The notes under the pieces: generated by a model
Told to the model about the DNA's origin: nothing
What the model saw: the letters and a program-made list of their open reading frames with translations, nothing else
Database searches by the model: none
Part shown: piece by piece, positions 27,614-37,369 of the stretch
How the letters are laid out: every line of letters starts with the position of its first letter
How positions within the stretch are numbered: position 1 is the stretch's first letter
NCBI RefSeq assembly: GCF_040822085.1
Contig: NZ_CP162006.1
Coordinates: 930,001 to 994,000 of the forward strand
Length of the DNA: 64,000 nucleotides
Direction of reading: 5' to 3'
Origin: Rhodoferax sp. WC2427
GTDB lineage: Bacteria > Pseudomonadota > Gammaproteobacteria > Burkholderiales > Burkholderiaceae_C
Made by a program: the position numbers and the translations under genes

Positions 27614-29035
27614 TTAAGAAAATTGGCGGATGTCGACAAAGTGGCCGTGCACGGCGGCGGCGGCGGCCATGGCCGGGCTGACCAGGTGGGTGCGGCCCCC
27701 CGCGCCCTGGCGGCCTTCGAAGTTGCGGTTGCTGGTGGAGGCGCAGCGCTCGCCGGGCTCCAGCTTGTCGGCGTTCATGGCCAGGCACATGGAGCAGCCG
27801 GGTTCGCGCCATTCAAAGCCTGCGGCGATGAAGATCTTGTCCAGGCCTTCGCGCTCGGCCTGTTCCTTGACCAGGCCGGAGCCGGGCACCACCAGCGCCA
27901 ACTTGATGTTCTTGGCGATTTTCTGGCCCAGGTTTTTGACCACGGCGGCGGCTTCGCGCATGTCTTCGATGCGGCTGTTGGTGCAGGAGCCGATGAACAC
28001 CTTATCCACGAAGATGTCGTTCAGCGCCTTGCCGGGCTGCAGATTCATATAGGTCAGCGCGCGCTCGATGGCCAGGCGCTTGTTGCTGTCTTTCTCTTTC
28101 TCGGGGTCGGGCACATGGCCGTCGATGCCCAGCACCATCTCGGGCGAGGTGCCCCAGGTGACCTGCGGAATGATCTGGCTGGCATCCAGCTCGACCACCG
28201 CGTCGAAGTGCGCGCCGGGGTCGCTGTGCAGGGTGCGCCAGTAGGCCGCCGCCGCATCGAACTCGGCACCGGTGGGAGCCAGCAGGCGGCCTTTCACGTA
28301 GTGGATGGTTTTCTCGTCCACCGCCACCAGGCCGGCGCGGGCACCGGCCTCGATGGCCATGTTGCAGACCGTCATGCGGCCTTCCATGCTCAGGGCGCGG
28401 ATGGCCGAGCCGCCAAATTCGATGGTGTAGCCAGTGCCGCCCGCGGTGCCGATCTTGCCGATGATGGCCAGCACGATGTCCTTGCCGCCGCAGCCCTTGG
28501 GAAGCGTGCCTTCCACGCGCACCAGCATGTTCTTGGCTTTTTTGGCCAGCAGGGTTTGCGTGGCCATGACGTGCTCGACCTCGCTGGTGCCAATGCCGTG
28601 CGCCAGCGCGCCGAACGCGCCGTGGGTGGAGGTGTGCGAGTCGCCGCAGACCACCGTCATGCCGGGCAGGGTGGCACCGTTTTCCGGGCCGATGACGTGC
28701 ACGATGCCCTGGCGCTTGGACATAAACGGAAAGTACGCCGCCGAGCCGGATTCCTTGATGTTGGCATCCAGCGTGGTGATTTGCTCTTTGCTCACCAGGT
28801 CGGTGATGCCATCCAAGCCCAGCTCCCAGCCGGTGGTGGGCGTGTTGTGGTCGGCGGTGGCGACAATGGAGCTGATGCGCCAGACCTTGCGGCCCGCCTG
28901 GCGCAGACCTTCAAAGGCCTGCGGGCTGGTGACCTCGTGGACCAGGTGGCGGTCGATGTAGAGGATGGCGGTGCCGTCTTCTTCGGAGTGGACGACGTGT
29001 TCGTCCCAGATTTTGTCGTACAGGGTGCGTGCCAT
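27614..29035 (-). CDS. leuC: 3-isopropylmalate dehydratase large subunit
   Basis: Large 4Fe-4S subunit of isopropylmalate isomerase, 473 residues. Cluster cysteines lie in [17 protein letters not shown] and in GCSMCLAMN. It starts [15 protein letters not shown] at 29035. It begins 25 bases after the LysR gene on the same strand, which could therefore be read into the operon. Confidence 0.98.
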   Translation of the reverse strand: MARTLYDKIWDEHVVHSEEDGTAILYIDRHLVHEVTSPQAFEGLRQAGRKVWRISSIVATADHNTPTTGWELGLDGITDLVSKEQITTLDANIKESGSAAYFPFMSKRQGIVHVIGPENGATLPGMTVVCGDSHTSTHGAFGALAHGIGTSEVEHVMATQTLLAKKAKNMLVRVEGTLPKGCGGKDIVLAIIGKIGTAGGTGYTIEFGGSAIRALSMEGRMTVCNMAIEAGARAGLVAVDEKTIHYVKGRLLAPTGAEFDAAAAYWRTLHSDPGAHFDAVVELDASQIIPQVTWGTSPEMVLGIDGHVPDPEKEKDSNKRLAIERALTYMNLQPGKALNDIFVDKVFIGSCTNSRIEDMREAAAVVKNLGQKIAKNIKLALVVPGSGLVKEQAEREGLDKIFIAAGFEWREPGCSMCLAMNADKLEPGERCASTSNRNFEGRQGAGGRTHLVSPAMAAAAAVHGHFVDIRQFS

Positions 29036-29060
29036 GGGGGTCTTTCGTGGGGGCTTTATT

Positions 29061-29936
29061 TTAGGTTGCAGTGAGGTGTTCGAGCAGCAGACGCGCGGTA
29101 ACGGGCAGCGTCGAGAAATCGCGGGCCACCAGCCCGAACTGCCGGGTGGCCCAGGGGTCTTGCAGCGGCACGGCGGTGAGCTCTGGGATGTGCATCAGTT
29201 CAAAGGCCCGCTGCGGCATCACGCCGATGCCCAGGCCGTTGGCAATCATGCGGCACATCGAGTCCAGCCCGGCCACGTGGATCCGCAGTTTGATGCCGCG
29301 GCCCTGGGCGGCGGCGGCCTGGTGCATGGCCTGGTAGATCGAGCTGTTGGCCTGCAGGCCGACCTGGTCGAAATCCAGGGTTTCATCAAAATGGATAGCT
29401 GCCCGCGCCGATAGCACATGGCCTAACGGCACAATTAACACTAAATTGTCTTGCCGGTAGGCTTTGGTTTGCAGGCTGCCCACCCCGCCAGCGGTGTTGC
29501 AGATGCCCAGGTCGGCCGCGCCTTCTTGCACTGCGCGGATGACTTCGGAGCTGAGGTGTTCTTCCAGGTCGATCTTGACCTGCGGATGGGCGCGGCAGAA
29601 CGCGCCCAGGTCTTCGGGCAAAAACTGCACCACGGCCGAAATGCTGGCGTGGATGCGCACATGGCCGCGCACGCCGAAGGCGTATTCGCTGAGCTCGCCC
29701 TGCATCTTCTCCAGGCTGTAGAGCATGCTGCGGGCGTGGTGCAGCAGGCTTTCGCCTGCGGGGGTCAGGTCCACACCCCGGGCGTGGCGCACCAGCAGCG
29801 GCGTGCCGAGCGTGGCTTCCAGGTCGCTCAGGCGTTTGCTGACGGCGCTGGCCGCAATGAACTCGCGCTCCGCCGCGCGGCCAATGCTGCCCAGCTCGCA
29901 CACGGCTACGAAGAGCTGGAGCGAGGTCAGGTCCAT
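29061..29936 (-). CDS. LysR family transcriptional regulator
   Basis: LysR-type regulator with an N-terminal winged helix-turn-helix ([23 protein letters not shown], then [18 protein letters not shown]) and a periplasmic-binding-like effector domain. The start at 29936 gives 291 residues; in-frame ATGs at 29969 and 29984 are possible. Immediate placement before leuC on the same strand suggests, but does not show, control of leucine genes. Codons for [20 protein letters not shown] are AT-rich with several TTA/CTA leucines, unlike the gene around them; this patch carries a repeat copy. Confidence 0.9.
   Translation of the reverse strand: MDLTSLQLFVAVCELGSIGRAAEREFIAASAVSKRLSDLEATLGTPLLVRHARGVDLTPAGESLLHHARSMLYSLEKMQGELSEYAFGVRGHVRIHASISAVVQFLPEDLGAFCRAHPQVKIDLEEHLSSEVIRAVQEGAADLGICNTAGGVGSLQTKAYRQDNLVLIVPLGHVLSARAAIHFDETLDFDQVGLQANSSIYQAMHQAAAAQGRGIKLRIHVAGLDSMCRMIANGLGIGVMPQRAFELMHIPELTAVPLQDPWATRQFGLVARDFSTLPVTARLLLEHLTAT
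29395..29431 (+). repeat. In-gene copy of the 37-base repeat (inside the LysR gene)
   Basis: Left block ATAGCTGCCCGCGC (12 of 14), centre CGATAGCACAT (11 bases), right block GGCCTAACGGCA (about 7 of 12). An AT-rich tail with ACTAAATTG follows, as after intergenic copies. The LysR frame passes through. Confidence 0.55.
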
Positions 29937-30091
29937 GCGGCGGGCGAAGTTGCGTTCGGTGGGTTGCATTGGGTGTATGGGCATCGCGGTGGACGATGGG
30001 ATGCTATTTTCCCCCCATTGGGGGGTGTTGGCCGTCTGGATTTGCGATGGCTGGTATCGCCGCTGCGGTCTGCAAGAATTTATAGGTTTTG

Positions 30092-30128
30092 GGCACTTTA
30101 CGCTCATGGGACGGGCGTGAGCAGCTCC
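30092..30128 (-). repeat. 37-base dispersed repeat, copy E
   Basis: Minus strand: GGAGCTGCTCACGC (left), CCGTCCCATGA (centre), GCGTAAAGTGCC (right, degenerate). It lies in the gap between gltA and the LysR gene, before the gltA terminator as read leftward. Confidence 0.75.
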
Positions 30129-30156
30129 TGAAAATGTAGCGTTTGTCTGTGGGCGT

Positions 30157-30182
30157 AAAAAAACCCGCCAATGGCGGGTTTT
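30157..30182 (-). terminator. Rho-independent terminator of gltA
   Basis: On the minus strand AACCCGCCA, loop TTG-type, TGGCGGGTT followed by seven T residues, 18 bases after the gltA stop. The flanking A run lets it also serve as an imperfect reverse terminator. Confidence 0.9.
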
Positions 30183-30199
30183 CAGGGAGTGTTGCCAGG

Positions 30200-31510
30200 T
30201 TAGCGAGTAGCGATGGGCAGCACGTCGCGCTTCTCGGAGCCGGTGAACAGCTGGCGGGGGCGGCCGATTTTGTACTCGGGGTCGCCAATCATTTCATTCA
30301 GCTGGGCGATCCAGCCCGAAGTGCGCGCCAGGGCGAACACGGCGGTGAACAGCGGCGTGGGGATGCCGATGGCGCGCTGCACGATGCCGGAGTAGAAATC
30401 GACGTTGGGGTACAGCTTGCGCGAGACGAAGTAGTCGTCTTCCAGGGCAATCTTTTCCAGGGCCATGGCCAGCTTGAACAGCGGGTCGTTTTCCAGGCCC
30501 AGCTCGGCCAGCACTTCCTTGCAGGTTTCCTGCATGAGCTTGGCGCGGGGGTCGTAGTTCTTGTACACGCGGTGGCCGAAACCCATCAGCTTGACGCCGG
30601 AGTTCTTGTCCTTGACCTTTTCCATGAACTCACCGACCTTGGAGACGCCGCCCATCTTCTGGATGTCGGTCAGCATGTTCAGGCAGGCTTCGTTGGCGCC
30701 GCCGTGGGCAGGGCCCCACAGGCAGGCCACACCGGCGGCGATGGCCGCAAACGGGTTGGTGCCCGACGAGCCGCACAGGCGCACGGTGGAGGTGGAGGCG
30801 TTTTGCTCGTGGTCGGCGTGCAGGATGAAGATGCGGTCCAGGGCGCGTTCCAGCACCGGGCTGACCACATACTCTTCGCACGGCGTGGCGAACATCATGT
30901 GCAAGAAGTTGCCTGCGTAGCTCAGGTTGTTCTTGGGGTACATGTACGGCTGGCCGATGGTGTACTTGTAGGCCATGGCCACCAGGGTCGGCATCTTGGC
31001 GATCAAGCGGATGGCGGCGATTTCGCGGTGCTGCGGATTCGTGATGTCGGTGCTGTCGTGGTAGAAAGCCGACAGCGCGCCGACCAGCCCGGTCATGATG
31101 GCCATGGGGTGGGCATCACGGCGGAAACCGCGCAGAAAGAACTGCATCTGCTCGTTGACCATGGTGTGGTTGGTCACGAGCTTGGTGAAGTCGGCTTTTT
31201 GCGTGGGGTTGGGCAATTCACCGTACAGCAGCAGGTGGCAGGTTTCCATGAAGTCACAGCCGGTGGCCAGTTGCTCGATGGGGTAGCCACGGTAGAGCAG
31301 TTCGCCCTTGTCGCCGTCGATGTAGGTAATGGCCGACTGGCACGACGCAGTGGACAAAAAGCCCGGATCGTAGGTAAACATGCCGGTCTGGGCGTAGAGC
31401 TTGCGAATGTCTACGACATCTGGGCCCACGTTGCCCTGGTACACCGGGAGTTCGACACTGGGGCTGCCGTTACTAAACGACAGAGTGGCTTTGTTATCTG
31501 CTAACTTCAT
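30200..31510 (-). CDS. gltA: Citrate synthase (type II)
   Basis: Condenses acetyl-CoA and oxaloacetate at entry to the TCA cycle. The 436-residue protein is the long hexameric Gram-negative form that is usually NADH-inhibited; it has the N-terminal beta domain and catalytic residues in [25 protein letters not shown] and the RPRQLFTG C-terminal arginine region. ATG 31510 is preceded by AAAGGG. It lies 12 bases after sdhE, at the end of the sdh operon. Confidence 0.98.
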   Translation of the reverse strand: MKLADNKATLSFSNGSPSVELPVYQGNVGPDVVDIRKLYAQTGMFTYDPGFLSTASCQSAITYIDGDKGELLYRGYPIEQLATGCDFMETCHLLLYGELPNPTQKADFTKLVTNHTMVNEQMQFFLRGFRRDAHPMAIMTGLVGALSAFYHDSTDITNPQHREIAAIRLIAKMPTLVAMAYKYTIGQPYMYPKNNLSYAGNFLHMMFATPCEEYVVSPVLERALDRIFILHADHEQNASTSTVRLCGSSGTNPFAAIAAGVACLWGPAHGGANEACLNMLTDIQKMGGVSKVGEFMEKVKDKNSGVKLMGFGHRVYKNYDPRAKLMQETCKEVLAELGLENDPLFKLAMALEKIALEDDYFVSRKLYPNVDFYSGIVQRAIGIPTPLFTAVFALARTSGWIAQLNEMIGDPEYKIGRPRQLFTGSEKRDVLPIATR

Positions 31511-31522
31511 TTCATTGCCCTT

Positions 31523-31846
31523 TCAGCGGTTTCTCAACATACTTAAAACTTCGTGCACGTCACTGCGGTCCAGCGCAGGTTCGACTTCAGCAAGCGGCTT
31601 TCGTGCCAAGTGCAGGTCCAGCAAATCGTTGTCACTTAAATCCATTAGATCTAGCATTGCTTGCCCCTGGCTGACGGTTAGCGTGTCGGCAAACGTTTGG
31701 AAGAAGCGGTCGATGTACAAGTCGTTTTCCAGCAAACCGCGGCGGCAGCGCCAGCGCAGTTTGCTCAGAGCCCGCTCACCGAGCAAGTCCGAACCGGCAG
31801 GAGCTACAGTCGCAGCCGGTTCGTTAGGGGGGGAAAGTGGCTGCAC
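31523..31846 (-). CDS. sdhE: Succinate dehydrogenase assembly factor SdhE
   Basis: Flavinylation chaperone that helps attach FAD to SdhA. The product is 107 residues from a GTG start at 31846, chosen because AAGGG lies six bases before it; a TTG one codon earlier is too close. The RGxxE motif is present as RRGLLE. An extra 25-residue Pro/Ala-rich N-terminal leader is seen. The gene follows sdhB by nine bases. Confidence 0.93.
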   Translation of the reverse strand: MQPLSPPNEPAATVAPAGSDLLGERALSKLRWRCRRGLLENDLYIDRFFQTFADTLTVSQGQAMLDLMDLSDNDLLDLHLARKPLAEVEPALDRSDVHEVLSMLRNR

Positions 31847-31855
31847 CAACAGCCC

Positions 31856-32560
31856 TTAGATGGCGCGACGCACCATCAGCTCTTTGATCTTGCCGATGGC
31901 CTTGGTGGGGTTCAGGCCCTTGGGGCACACGTCCACGCAGTTCATGATGGTGTGGCAGCGGAACAGGCGGTACGGGTCTTCCAGGTTGTCCAGGCGCGCC
32001 GCGGTGCTGTCGTCACGGCTGTCGGCGATGAAGCGGTAGGCCTGCAGCAGACCGGCAGGGCCGACGAACTTGTCAGGGTTCCACCAGAAGCTGGGGCAGC
32101 TGGTGGAGCAGCTGGCGCACAGAATGCACTCGTACAGGCCGTTGAGCTCGTCGCGCTCTTCCGGGCTTTGCAGGCGTTCGCGCTCGGGCGGCAGGCTCTC
32201 GTTGACCAGGTAGGGCTTGATCGAGTTGTACTGCTTGAAGAAGTCGGTCATGTCCACGATCAGGTCGCGGATCACCGGCAGGCCGGGCAGTGGCTTGAGC
32301 ACGATGGTGCCGGGCAGCGTGAGCATGTTGGTCAGGCAGGCCAGGCCGTTCTTGCCGTTGATGTTCATTGCGTCCGAGCCGCACACGCCTTCGCGGCAGG
32401 AGCGACGGAACGACAGGGTGGGGTCTTGTTGCTTGAGCTTGATCAGCGCGTCCAGCAGCATGCGTTCGTGGCCGTCGAGTTCGATCTCGATAGTCTGCAT
32501 GTAGGGCTTGGCATCGGTGTCCGGGTCGTAGCGGTAGATCTGGAAGGTGCGTTTGGTCAT
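31856..32560 (-). CDS. sdhB: Succinate dehydrogenase iron-sulfur subunit
   Basis: Electron-transfer subunit of complex II. The 234-residue protein has 2Fe-2S ligands in [12 protein letters not shown], and the 4Fe-4S and 3Fe-4S sites in [15 protein letters not shown] and [17 protein letters not shown]. It lies 18 bases after sdhA on the same strand. Confidence 0.98.
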   Translation of the reverse strand: MTKRTFQIYRYDPDTDAKPYMQTIEIELDGHERMLLDALIKLKQQDPTLSFRRSCREGVCGSDAMNINGKNGLACLTNMLTLPGTIVLKPLPGLPVIRDLIVDMTDFFKQYNSIKPYLVNESLPPERERLQSPEERDELNGLYECILCASCSTSCPSFWWNPDKFVGPAGLLQAYRFIADSRDDSTAARLDNLEDPYRLFRCHTIMNCVDVCPKGLNPTKAIGKIKELMVRRAI

Positions 32561-32578
32561 TTTTTTTCCTAATCGTGC

Positions 32579-34387
32579 TTAGAACGTACGCACTTTGGGT
32601 GGAATGCTGTCTACCGTCAGGGGTTGCAGGTTGACGGGTTTGTAGCTCAGGCGGTTGTCGGCGCTGTACCACAGGGTGTGCTTCATCCACTCCTTGTCGT
32701 TGCGGCCCAGTGGGAACTGGTCGTGGTCGGCAGGGTGTTCGTAGTCGTATACGGTGTGGGCACCGCGGCATTCGCGGCGGGCTGCAGCCGAGACCATGGT
32801 GGCCTGGGCCACTTCGATCAGGTTGTCCACTTCCAGGGCTTCAATCCGGGCGGTATTGAAGATCTTGGACTTGTCTTTCAGGGTGATGCTGGCCACGCGC
32901 TTGCGGATGTCGGCGATCTTCTGCACGCCTTCGTCCATGCTGACCTGGGTGCGGAACACGCCAGCGTGCAGCTGCATGGCGGTGCGGATTTCTGCCGCCA
33001 CTTCCTGGCAGTAGCTGCCCTCGGTAGAGCCTTGCAACTGGTTCAGGCGCTCCAGCGTACGGTCGGCTGCGTCGGCAGGCAAGGGCTTGTGCTCTTTGTT
33101 CTTCTGGTTGAATTCGACGATGTGGCGGCCTGCGGCCTTGCCAAACACCAGCAGATCCAGCAGCGAGTTGGTGCCCAGGCGGTTCGCGCCGTGCACGCTG
33201 ACGCAGGCGCATTCGCCCACGGCATACAGGCCGTTGATCACGGAGTTGTTGACCTCGCCCTTTTGCTCGATCACCTGGCCGTGGATGTTGGTGGGCACGC
33301 CGCCCATCTGGTAATGGATGGTGGGCACCACGGGGATCGGCTCTTTGGTGATGTCGACGTTGGCGAAGTTCACGCCGATCTCGTACACCGAAGGCAGGCG
33401 CTTGTGGATGGTGTCGGCACCCAGGTGGTCCAGTTTCAGCAGGATGTAGTCCTTGTTCGGACCACAGCCACGGCCTTCCTTGATTTCCTGGTCCATGCAG
33501 CGCGACACGAAGTCGCGTGGGGCCAGGTCTTTCATGGTGGGCGCATAACGCTCCATGAAGCGCTCGCCATTGCTGTTGAGCAAAATTGCGCCTTCGCCAC
33601 GGCAGCCTTCGGTCAGCAGCACGCCCGCACCGGCCACGCCGGTGGGGTGGAATTGCCAGAACTCCATGTCTTGCAGGGCAATACCGGCACGCGCCGCCAT
33701 GCCCAGGCCGTCGCCGGTGTTGATGAAGGCGTTGGTGGACGCATCAAAGATACGGCCTGCGCCGCCGGTGGCCAGCAGCACCGTCTTGGCCTGCAGGATG
33801 TGCAGGTCGCCGGTTTCCATTTCCAGTGCAGTCACGCCGACCACATCACCGGCTTCGTCGCGGATCAGGTCCAAAGCCATCCATTCGACGAAGAAGTTGG
33901 TCTTGGCCTTGACGTTTTGCTGGTACAGGGTGTGCAGCATGGCGTGGCCGGTACGGTCGGCCGCGGCGCAGGCGCGCTGCACCGGCTTTTCGCCGTAGTT
34001 GGCGGTGTGGCCGCCGAAAGGGCGCTGGTAAATGGTGCCGTCGGGGTTGCGGTCAAACGGCATGCCGAAGTGTTCCAGCTCGTAAACCACCTTGGGGGCT
34101 TCGCGGCACATGAACTCGATGGCATCCTGGTCGCCGAGCCAGTCGGAGCCCTTGATGGTGTCGTAGAAGTGGTAGTGCCAGTTGTCCTCGGACATATTGC
34201 CCAGCGAAGCGCTCACGCCACCCTGTGCTGCCACGGTGTGGCTACGGGTGGGGAACACTTTGGACAAGGAGGCCACGTTCAGGCCGGCTTTGGACAGTTC
34301 GAGTGCGGCGCGCATGCCCGAGCCACCGGCTCCGACGATCACGACATCAAATTTGCGCTTGGAAATGTGGGCTTTGGAGTAGGTCAT
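32579..34387 (-). CDS. sdhA: Succinate dehydrogenase flavoprotein subunit
   Basis: Catalytic FAD subunit of complex II, 602 residues. It has the dinucleotide loop VVIVGAGGSGMRA (about 15-27), the FAD-linking histidine H50 in RSHTVAAQGG, and the substrate loop HGANRLGTNSLLDLLVFG. It lies 27 bases after sdhD. Confidence 0.98.
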   Translation of the reverse strand: MTYSKAHISKRKFDVVIVGAGGSGMRAALELSKAGLNVASLSKVFPTRSHTVAAQGGVSASLGNMSEDNWHYHFYDTIKGSDWLGDQDAIEFMCREAPKVVYELEHFGMPFDRNPDGTIYQRPFGGHTANYGEKPVQRACAAADRTGHAMLHTLYQQNVKAKTNFFVEWMALDLIRDEAGDVVGVTALEMETGDLHILQAKTVLLATGGAGRIFDASTNAFINTGDGLGMAARAGIALQDMEFWQFHPTGVAGAGVLLTEGCRGEGAILLNSNGERFMERYAPTMKDLAPRDFVSRCMDQEIKEGRGCGPNKDYILLKLDHLGADTIHKRLPSVYEIGVNFANVDITKEPIPVVPTIHYQMGGVPTNIHGQVIEQKGEVNNSVINGLYAVGECACVSVHGANRLGTNSLLDLLVFGKAAGRHIVEFNQKNKEHKPLPADAADRTLERLNQLQGSTEGSYCQEVAAEIRTAMQLHAGVFRTQVSMDEGVQKIADIRKRVASITLKDKSKIFNTARIEALEVDNLIEVAQATMVSAAARRECRGAHTVYDYEHPADHDQFPLGRNDKEWMKHTLWYSADNRLSYKPVNLQPLTVDSIPPKVRTF

Positions 34388-34414
34388 TTTTATGTTGCTT
34401 TTGTCGAGGGTGCT

Positions 34415-34783
34415 TTAGAGGCGCCAGAGGACCTGGATGGCCCAGCCAGCACAGCCGACCAGCCAAACCATCGTGAAAATTTGGAGCAGCAAACGCAGCC
34501 AGACAGCGGATGTGACGTAGTCCATCCAGATGTCGCGCATACCCACCCAGACGTGGTAGAGCAGGGCGATGATGACCGAGAAGGTCACAATCTTCATCCA
34601 CTGCGCGGCGAAGATGCCCGCCCACAGGTCGTAGCCGATGGGGCCTTTGGATACCAGCAACTGGGCCAGCACCACCACCGTAAACAAGGCCATGATGCCC
34701 GCCGTGACGCGCTGCGCCAGCCAGTCGCGCAAGCCGTAATGTGCGCCGACAACGACGCGCTTGGATCCGTAATTAACCGACAT
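34415..34783 (-). CDS. sdhD: Succinate dehydrogenase membrane anchor SdhD
   Basis: Hydrophobic anchor subunit with about three membrane helices in 122 residues, with the histidine in the YHVWVGMRDIWMDYV segment that fits a heme/quinone site. Start MSVNYGSKRVVVGAHYGLRDW. It is between sdhC and sdhA. Confidence 0.95.
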   Translation of the reverse strand: MSVNYGSKRVVVGAHYGLRDWLAQRVTAGIMALFTVVVLAQLLVSKGPIGYDLWAGIFAAQWMKIVTFSVIIALLYHVWVGMRDIWMDYVTSAVWLRLLLQIFTMVWLVGCAGWAIQVLWRL

Positions 34784-34804
34784 GTTGAATTGCTCCGGGG
34801 GGAT

Positions 34805-35251
34805 TTAGTACAGACCGAACAGCTTGGCTGCCAGCACGATGGTCAGGCCGATACTCAGTGCCAGGGTGAATTTGGCCGATGAGGCACCGAATTCCTTGGT
34901 CACCGCGTCATGGCTGGTGTCCATCCACAAGTGGCGCAAGCCAGCGATGAAGTGGTGCAAATAAGCCCAAATCAATGCCAATGCAACCAGTTTGAAGAAG
35001 AATCCCGGCACAAAACCGGCACCCAGGTTGAACACATTCTTGAATTTGGCAAACGAGATTTCGCTGGACACCGAGGTGTCGAACATCCAGATGATGAAAG
35101 GCATCAGCAGGAACATGATGAAACCACTGATGCGGTGCAAGATGGACACCCAGGCCGCCGGAGCCATACGGTAGGTGGGCAGGTCTTTTAACGCATTGAT
35201 GTTGCGAAATTCAGGCCGTTTGGGGCGGGCGGTAGAGGCAATCTCTGTCAT
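34805..35251 (-). CDS. sdhC: Succinate dehydrogenase cytochrome b556 subunit SdhC
   Basis: Heme-binding membrane subunit, 148 residues, with the quinone-site region SILHRISGF and the heme histidine in HHFIAGLRHLWMD. Three helices are predicted. It is first of sdhCDAB-sdhE-gltA. The 115-base gap to the GntR gene is AT-rich and must hold the promoter, though no single convincing -35/-10 pair was chosen. Confidence 0.96.
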   Translation of the reverse strand: MTEIASTARPKRPEFRNINALKDLPTYRMAPAAWVSILHRISGFIMFLLMPFIIWMFDTSVSSEISFAKFKNVFNLGAGFVPGFFFKLVALALIWAYLHHFIAGLRHLWMDTSHDAVTKEFGASSAKFTLALSIGLTIVLAAKLFGLY

Positions 35252-35366
35252 AGGTGCGCTTTCGTGGTTGGTAACTGCGTTGTAATTTTTAAGAATCTGC
35301 CTGCAAAATTCTATTGCAATGCAGCAAAGGCAAATAAGTCACATCAAAATTGGCCCCGACTCTGGT

Positions 35367-36188
35367 TCAACTAAGTTCGTTGTGATAGTGGTGCGTCAGG
35401 GTGACGTACAGGCCGCGGCGCAGCTCCATGGGCACATCGTTGTAGGTGTAGGCCACACGCTCTACGCTCAGCAAAGGCGCCGTGTTGGCTACCTTGAGCA
35501 GGCGGGCCTGTTCGGCATCGGGGTGCACGGCGCGGATCTTTTCGTCGGCCCGCACCATGTGTACATTGAATTCGGTTTCAAACAGCGCGTACATCGCGCC
35601 CTGGTAGCCCGCCAGGCGCTCCGCGGTCAGTCCCTTGAAGGGACCACCGGGCAACCACAGGTCTTCCAAAATGGTGGGAATGAATACGCCGTTGGGTCGG
35701 CCGTCCTGGAACGACAGCACCCGGCGCACCTGCAATACCGCGTCGCCAGGCCGCAGGCCCAGGGCCCGGGCTACATCGGCACTGGCGCGCTGGCGTTTGC
35801 AGTCGATGATGTCGCGCTGGGCCGGGCCTTCGTCGGCGGCGCTGCCCACGTCGGGCGTGAGCTTGAGGAAACGGTAAGGCACGTGCTGGGCGGCGTGGGT
35901 GGCTACAAAAGTGCCCTTGCCCTGGCGGCGCACCAGCAGGTTGTCGGCCGCCAGCGCGTCAACGGCCTTGCGCACCGTGCCTTGGCTGACCCGAAACCGC
36001 ACGGCCAGGTCCATTTCGCTGGGAATGGCTTCGCTGGGTTTCCACTCTCCCGACTGCAGGCTCTGCAAAATCAGGCCCTTGATCTGCTGGTACAGCGGGC
36101 TGAACGCTGGCGTCGTCGATGCGGCAGCCCCACCGGACTCGGCGCCAACGTGCAGGGAATCAACAGGGGAGGGGGCAATGTGGGCCAT
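35367..36188 (-). CDS. GntR family (HutC/UTRA) transcriptional regulator
   Basis: DNA-binding GntR domain (PLYQQIKGLILQSLQSGEWK, then RFRVSQGTVRKAVDALAADNLLVRRQGKGTFV) joined to a UTRA effector domain, 273 residues from ATG 36188; an in-frame extension to 36242 would cross the promoter and operator candidate. Position between the sdh operon and divergent mdh, with a palindrome in the shared control region, suggests it regulates TCA genes. Effector unknown. Confidence 0.9.
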   Translation of the reverse strand: MAHIAPSPVDSLHVGAESGGAAASTTPAFSPLYQQIKGLILQSLQSGEWKPSEAIPSEMDLAVRFRVSQGTVRKAVDALAADNLLVRRQGKGTFVATHAAQHVPYRFLKLTPDVGSAADEGPAQRDIIDCKRQRASADVARALGLRPGDAVLQVRRVLSFQDGRPNGVFIPTILEDLWLPGGPFKGLTAERLAGYQGAMYALFETEFNVHMVRADEKIRAVHPDAEQARLLKVANTAPLLSVERVAYTYNDVPMELRRGLYVTLTHHYHNELS

Positions 36189-36223
36189 GGACAAATCGTA
36201 AAAACAACACCAAACGCTACAAC

Positions 36224-36255
36224 TTGAAACCTGGCGAATCATATCTTATATAAGA
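36224..36255 (+). promoter_or_regulatory. mdh promoter with overlapping palindromic operator
   Basis: TTGAAA at 36224-36229, 17-base spacer, TATATA at 36247-36252: close to the sigma-70 consensus and about 120 bases before mdh. A perfect 12-base palindrome TCTTATATAAGA (36244-36255) covers the -10, with a further half-site-like ATAAGAC at 36257-36263. The layout fits repression by the divergently encoded GntR protein, which is inference. Confidence 0.7.
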
Positions 36256-36373
36256 CATAAGACAAACTGGCGCGTACGGGTTTTCGAGAGTAAACTCTGC
36301 GCTGATTTCCGGTGTCCAAGCGCTGGCTTGGCACACGTCAACCTCCTTTTTCACAACTTCCTGGAGTTTTCTT

Positions 36374-37360
36374 ATGAGCAAAAAGCCTGTTCGCGTTGCC
36401 GTTACCGGTGCTGCTGGTCAAATTGGTTACGCCATCCTGTTCCGTATCGCCTCCGGCGAAATGCTGGGCAAAGACCAGCCGGTGATTCTGCAATTGCTCG
36501 AAGTGCCGATGGAAAAGCCCCAGCAAGCCTTGCAGGGCGTGATGATGGAACTGCAAGACTGTGCCTTCCCGCTGTTGGTCGGTATGGAAGCCCATGGCGA
36601 CCCGATGACCGCTTTCAAAGACGTGGACTACGCACTGTTGATCGGTTCGCGCCCCCGTGGCCCCGGCATGGAACGCGCCGAACTGCTGGCCGTGAATGCC
36701 GAGATTTTCACCGCCCAAGGCAAGGCCCTGAACGCTGTGGCCAGCCGCAACGTCAAGGTGCTGGTGGTCGGCAACCCAGCCAACACCAACGCCTACATCG
36801 CTATGAAGAGCGCGCCAGATCTGCCACGCAAGAACTTCACTGCCATGCTGCGCCTGGACCACAACCGTGCCTTGAGCCAGATCGCTGCCAAGACCGGCAA
36901 GGCCGTGGCCGACATTGAAAAGCTCACTGTCTGGGGCAACCACTCGCCCACGATGTACGCCGACTACCGTTTCGCCACCATCAACGGCGAAAGCGTCAAG
37001 ACCATGATCAATGACCAGGAATGGAACGCCAACACCTTCCTGCCCACCGTGGGCAAGCGTGGCGCAGCCATCATCGCGGCACGCGGCGTGTCGTCGGCTG
37101 CTTCGGCTGCCAATGCGGCCATCGACCACATGCGCGACTGGGCTCTGGGCACCAACGGCAAGTGGGTCACCATGGGTATCCCTTCGGACGGCCAGTACGG
37201 CATCCCCGCTGACACCATGTTCGGCTTTGCCGTGACCTGCGAAGGCGGCGAATACAAGGTGGTGGAAGGCCTGGAAGTTGATGCATTCAGCCAGGAGCGC
37301 ATCAACATCACGCTCAAAGAGCTGCAAGACGAGCAAGCTGGCGTTGCCCACCTCCTCTAA
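36374..37360 (+). CDS. mdh: Malate dehydrogenase (NAD)
   Basis: Oxidises malate to oxaloacetate. The 328-residue protein is of the cytosolic-MDH-like class: [21 protein letters not shown] (NAD loop), [14 protein letters not shown], and the catalytic histidine in [16 protein letters not shown] lies before ATG 36374. It begins the rightward mdh-citE-like-acnB series. Confidence 0.98.
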   Translation: MSKKPVRVAVTGAAGQIGYAILFRIASGEMLGKDQPVILQLLEVPMEKPQQALQGVMMELQDCAFPLLVGMEAHGDPMTAFKDVDYALLIGSRPRGPGMERAELLAVNAEIFTAQGKALNAVASRNVKVLVVGNPANTNAYIAMKSAPDLPRKNFTAMLRLDHNRALSQIAAKTGKAVADIEKLTVWGNHSPTMYADYRFATINGESVKTMINDQEWNANTFLPTVGKRGAAIIAARGVSSAASAANAAIDHMRDWALGTNGKWVTMGIPSDGQYGIPADTMFGFAVTCEGGEYKVVEGLEVDAFSQERINITLKELQDEQAGVAHLL

Positions 37361-37369
37361 GCTGTAGCT

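Noticed and set aside
32624..34882. 752-codon open frame opposite sdhA and sdhD
   Set aside because: Crosses two well-supported genes and shows only shadow composition.
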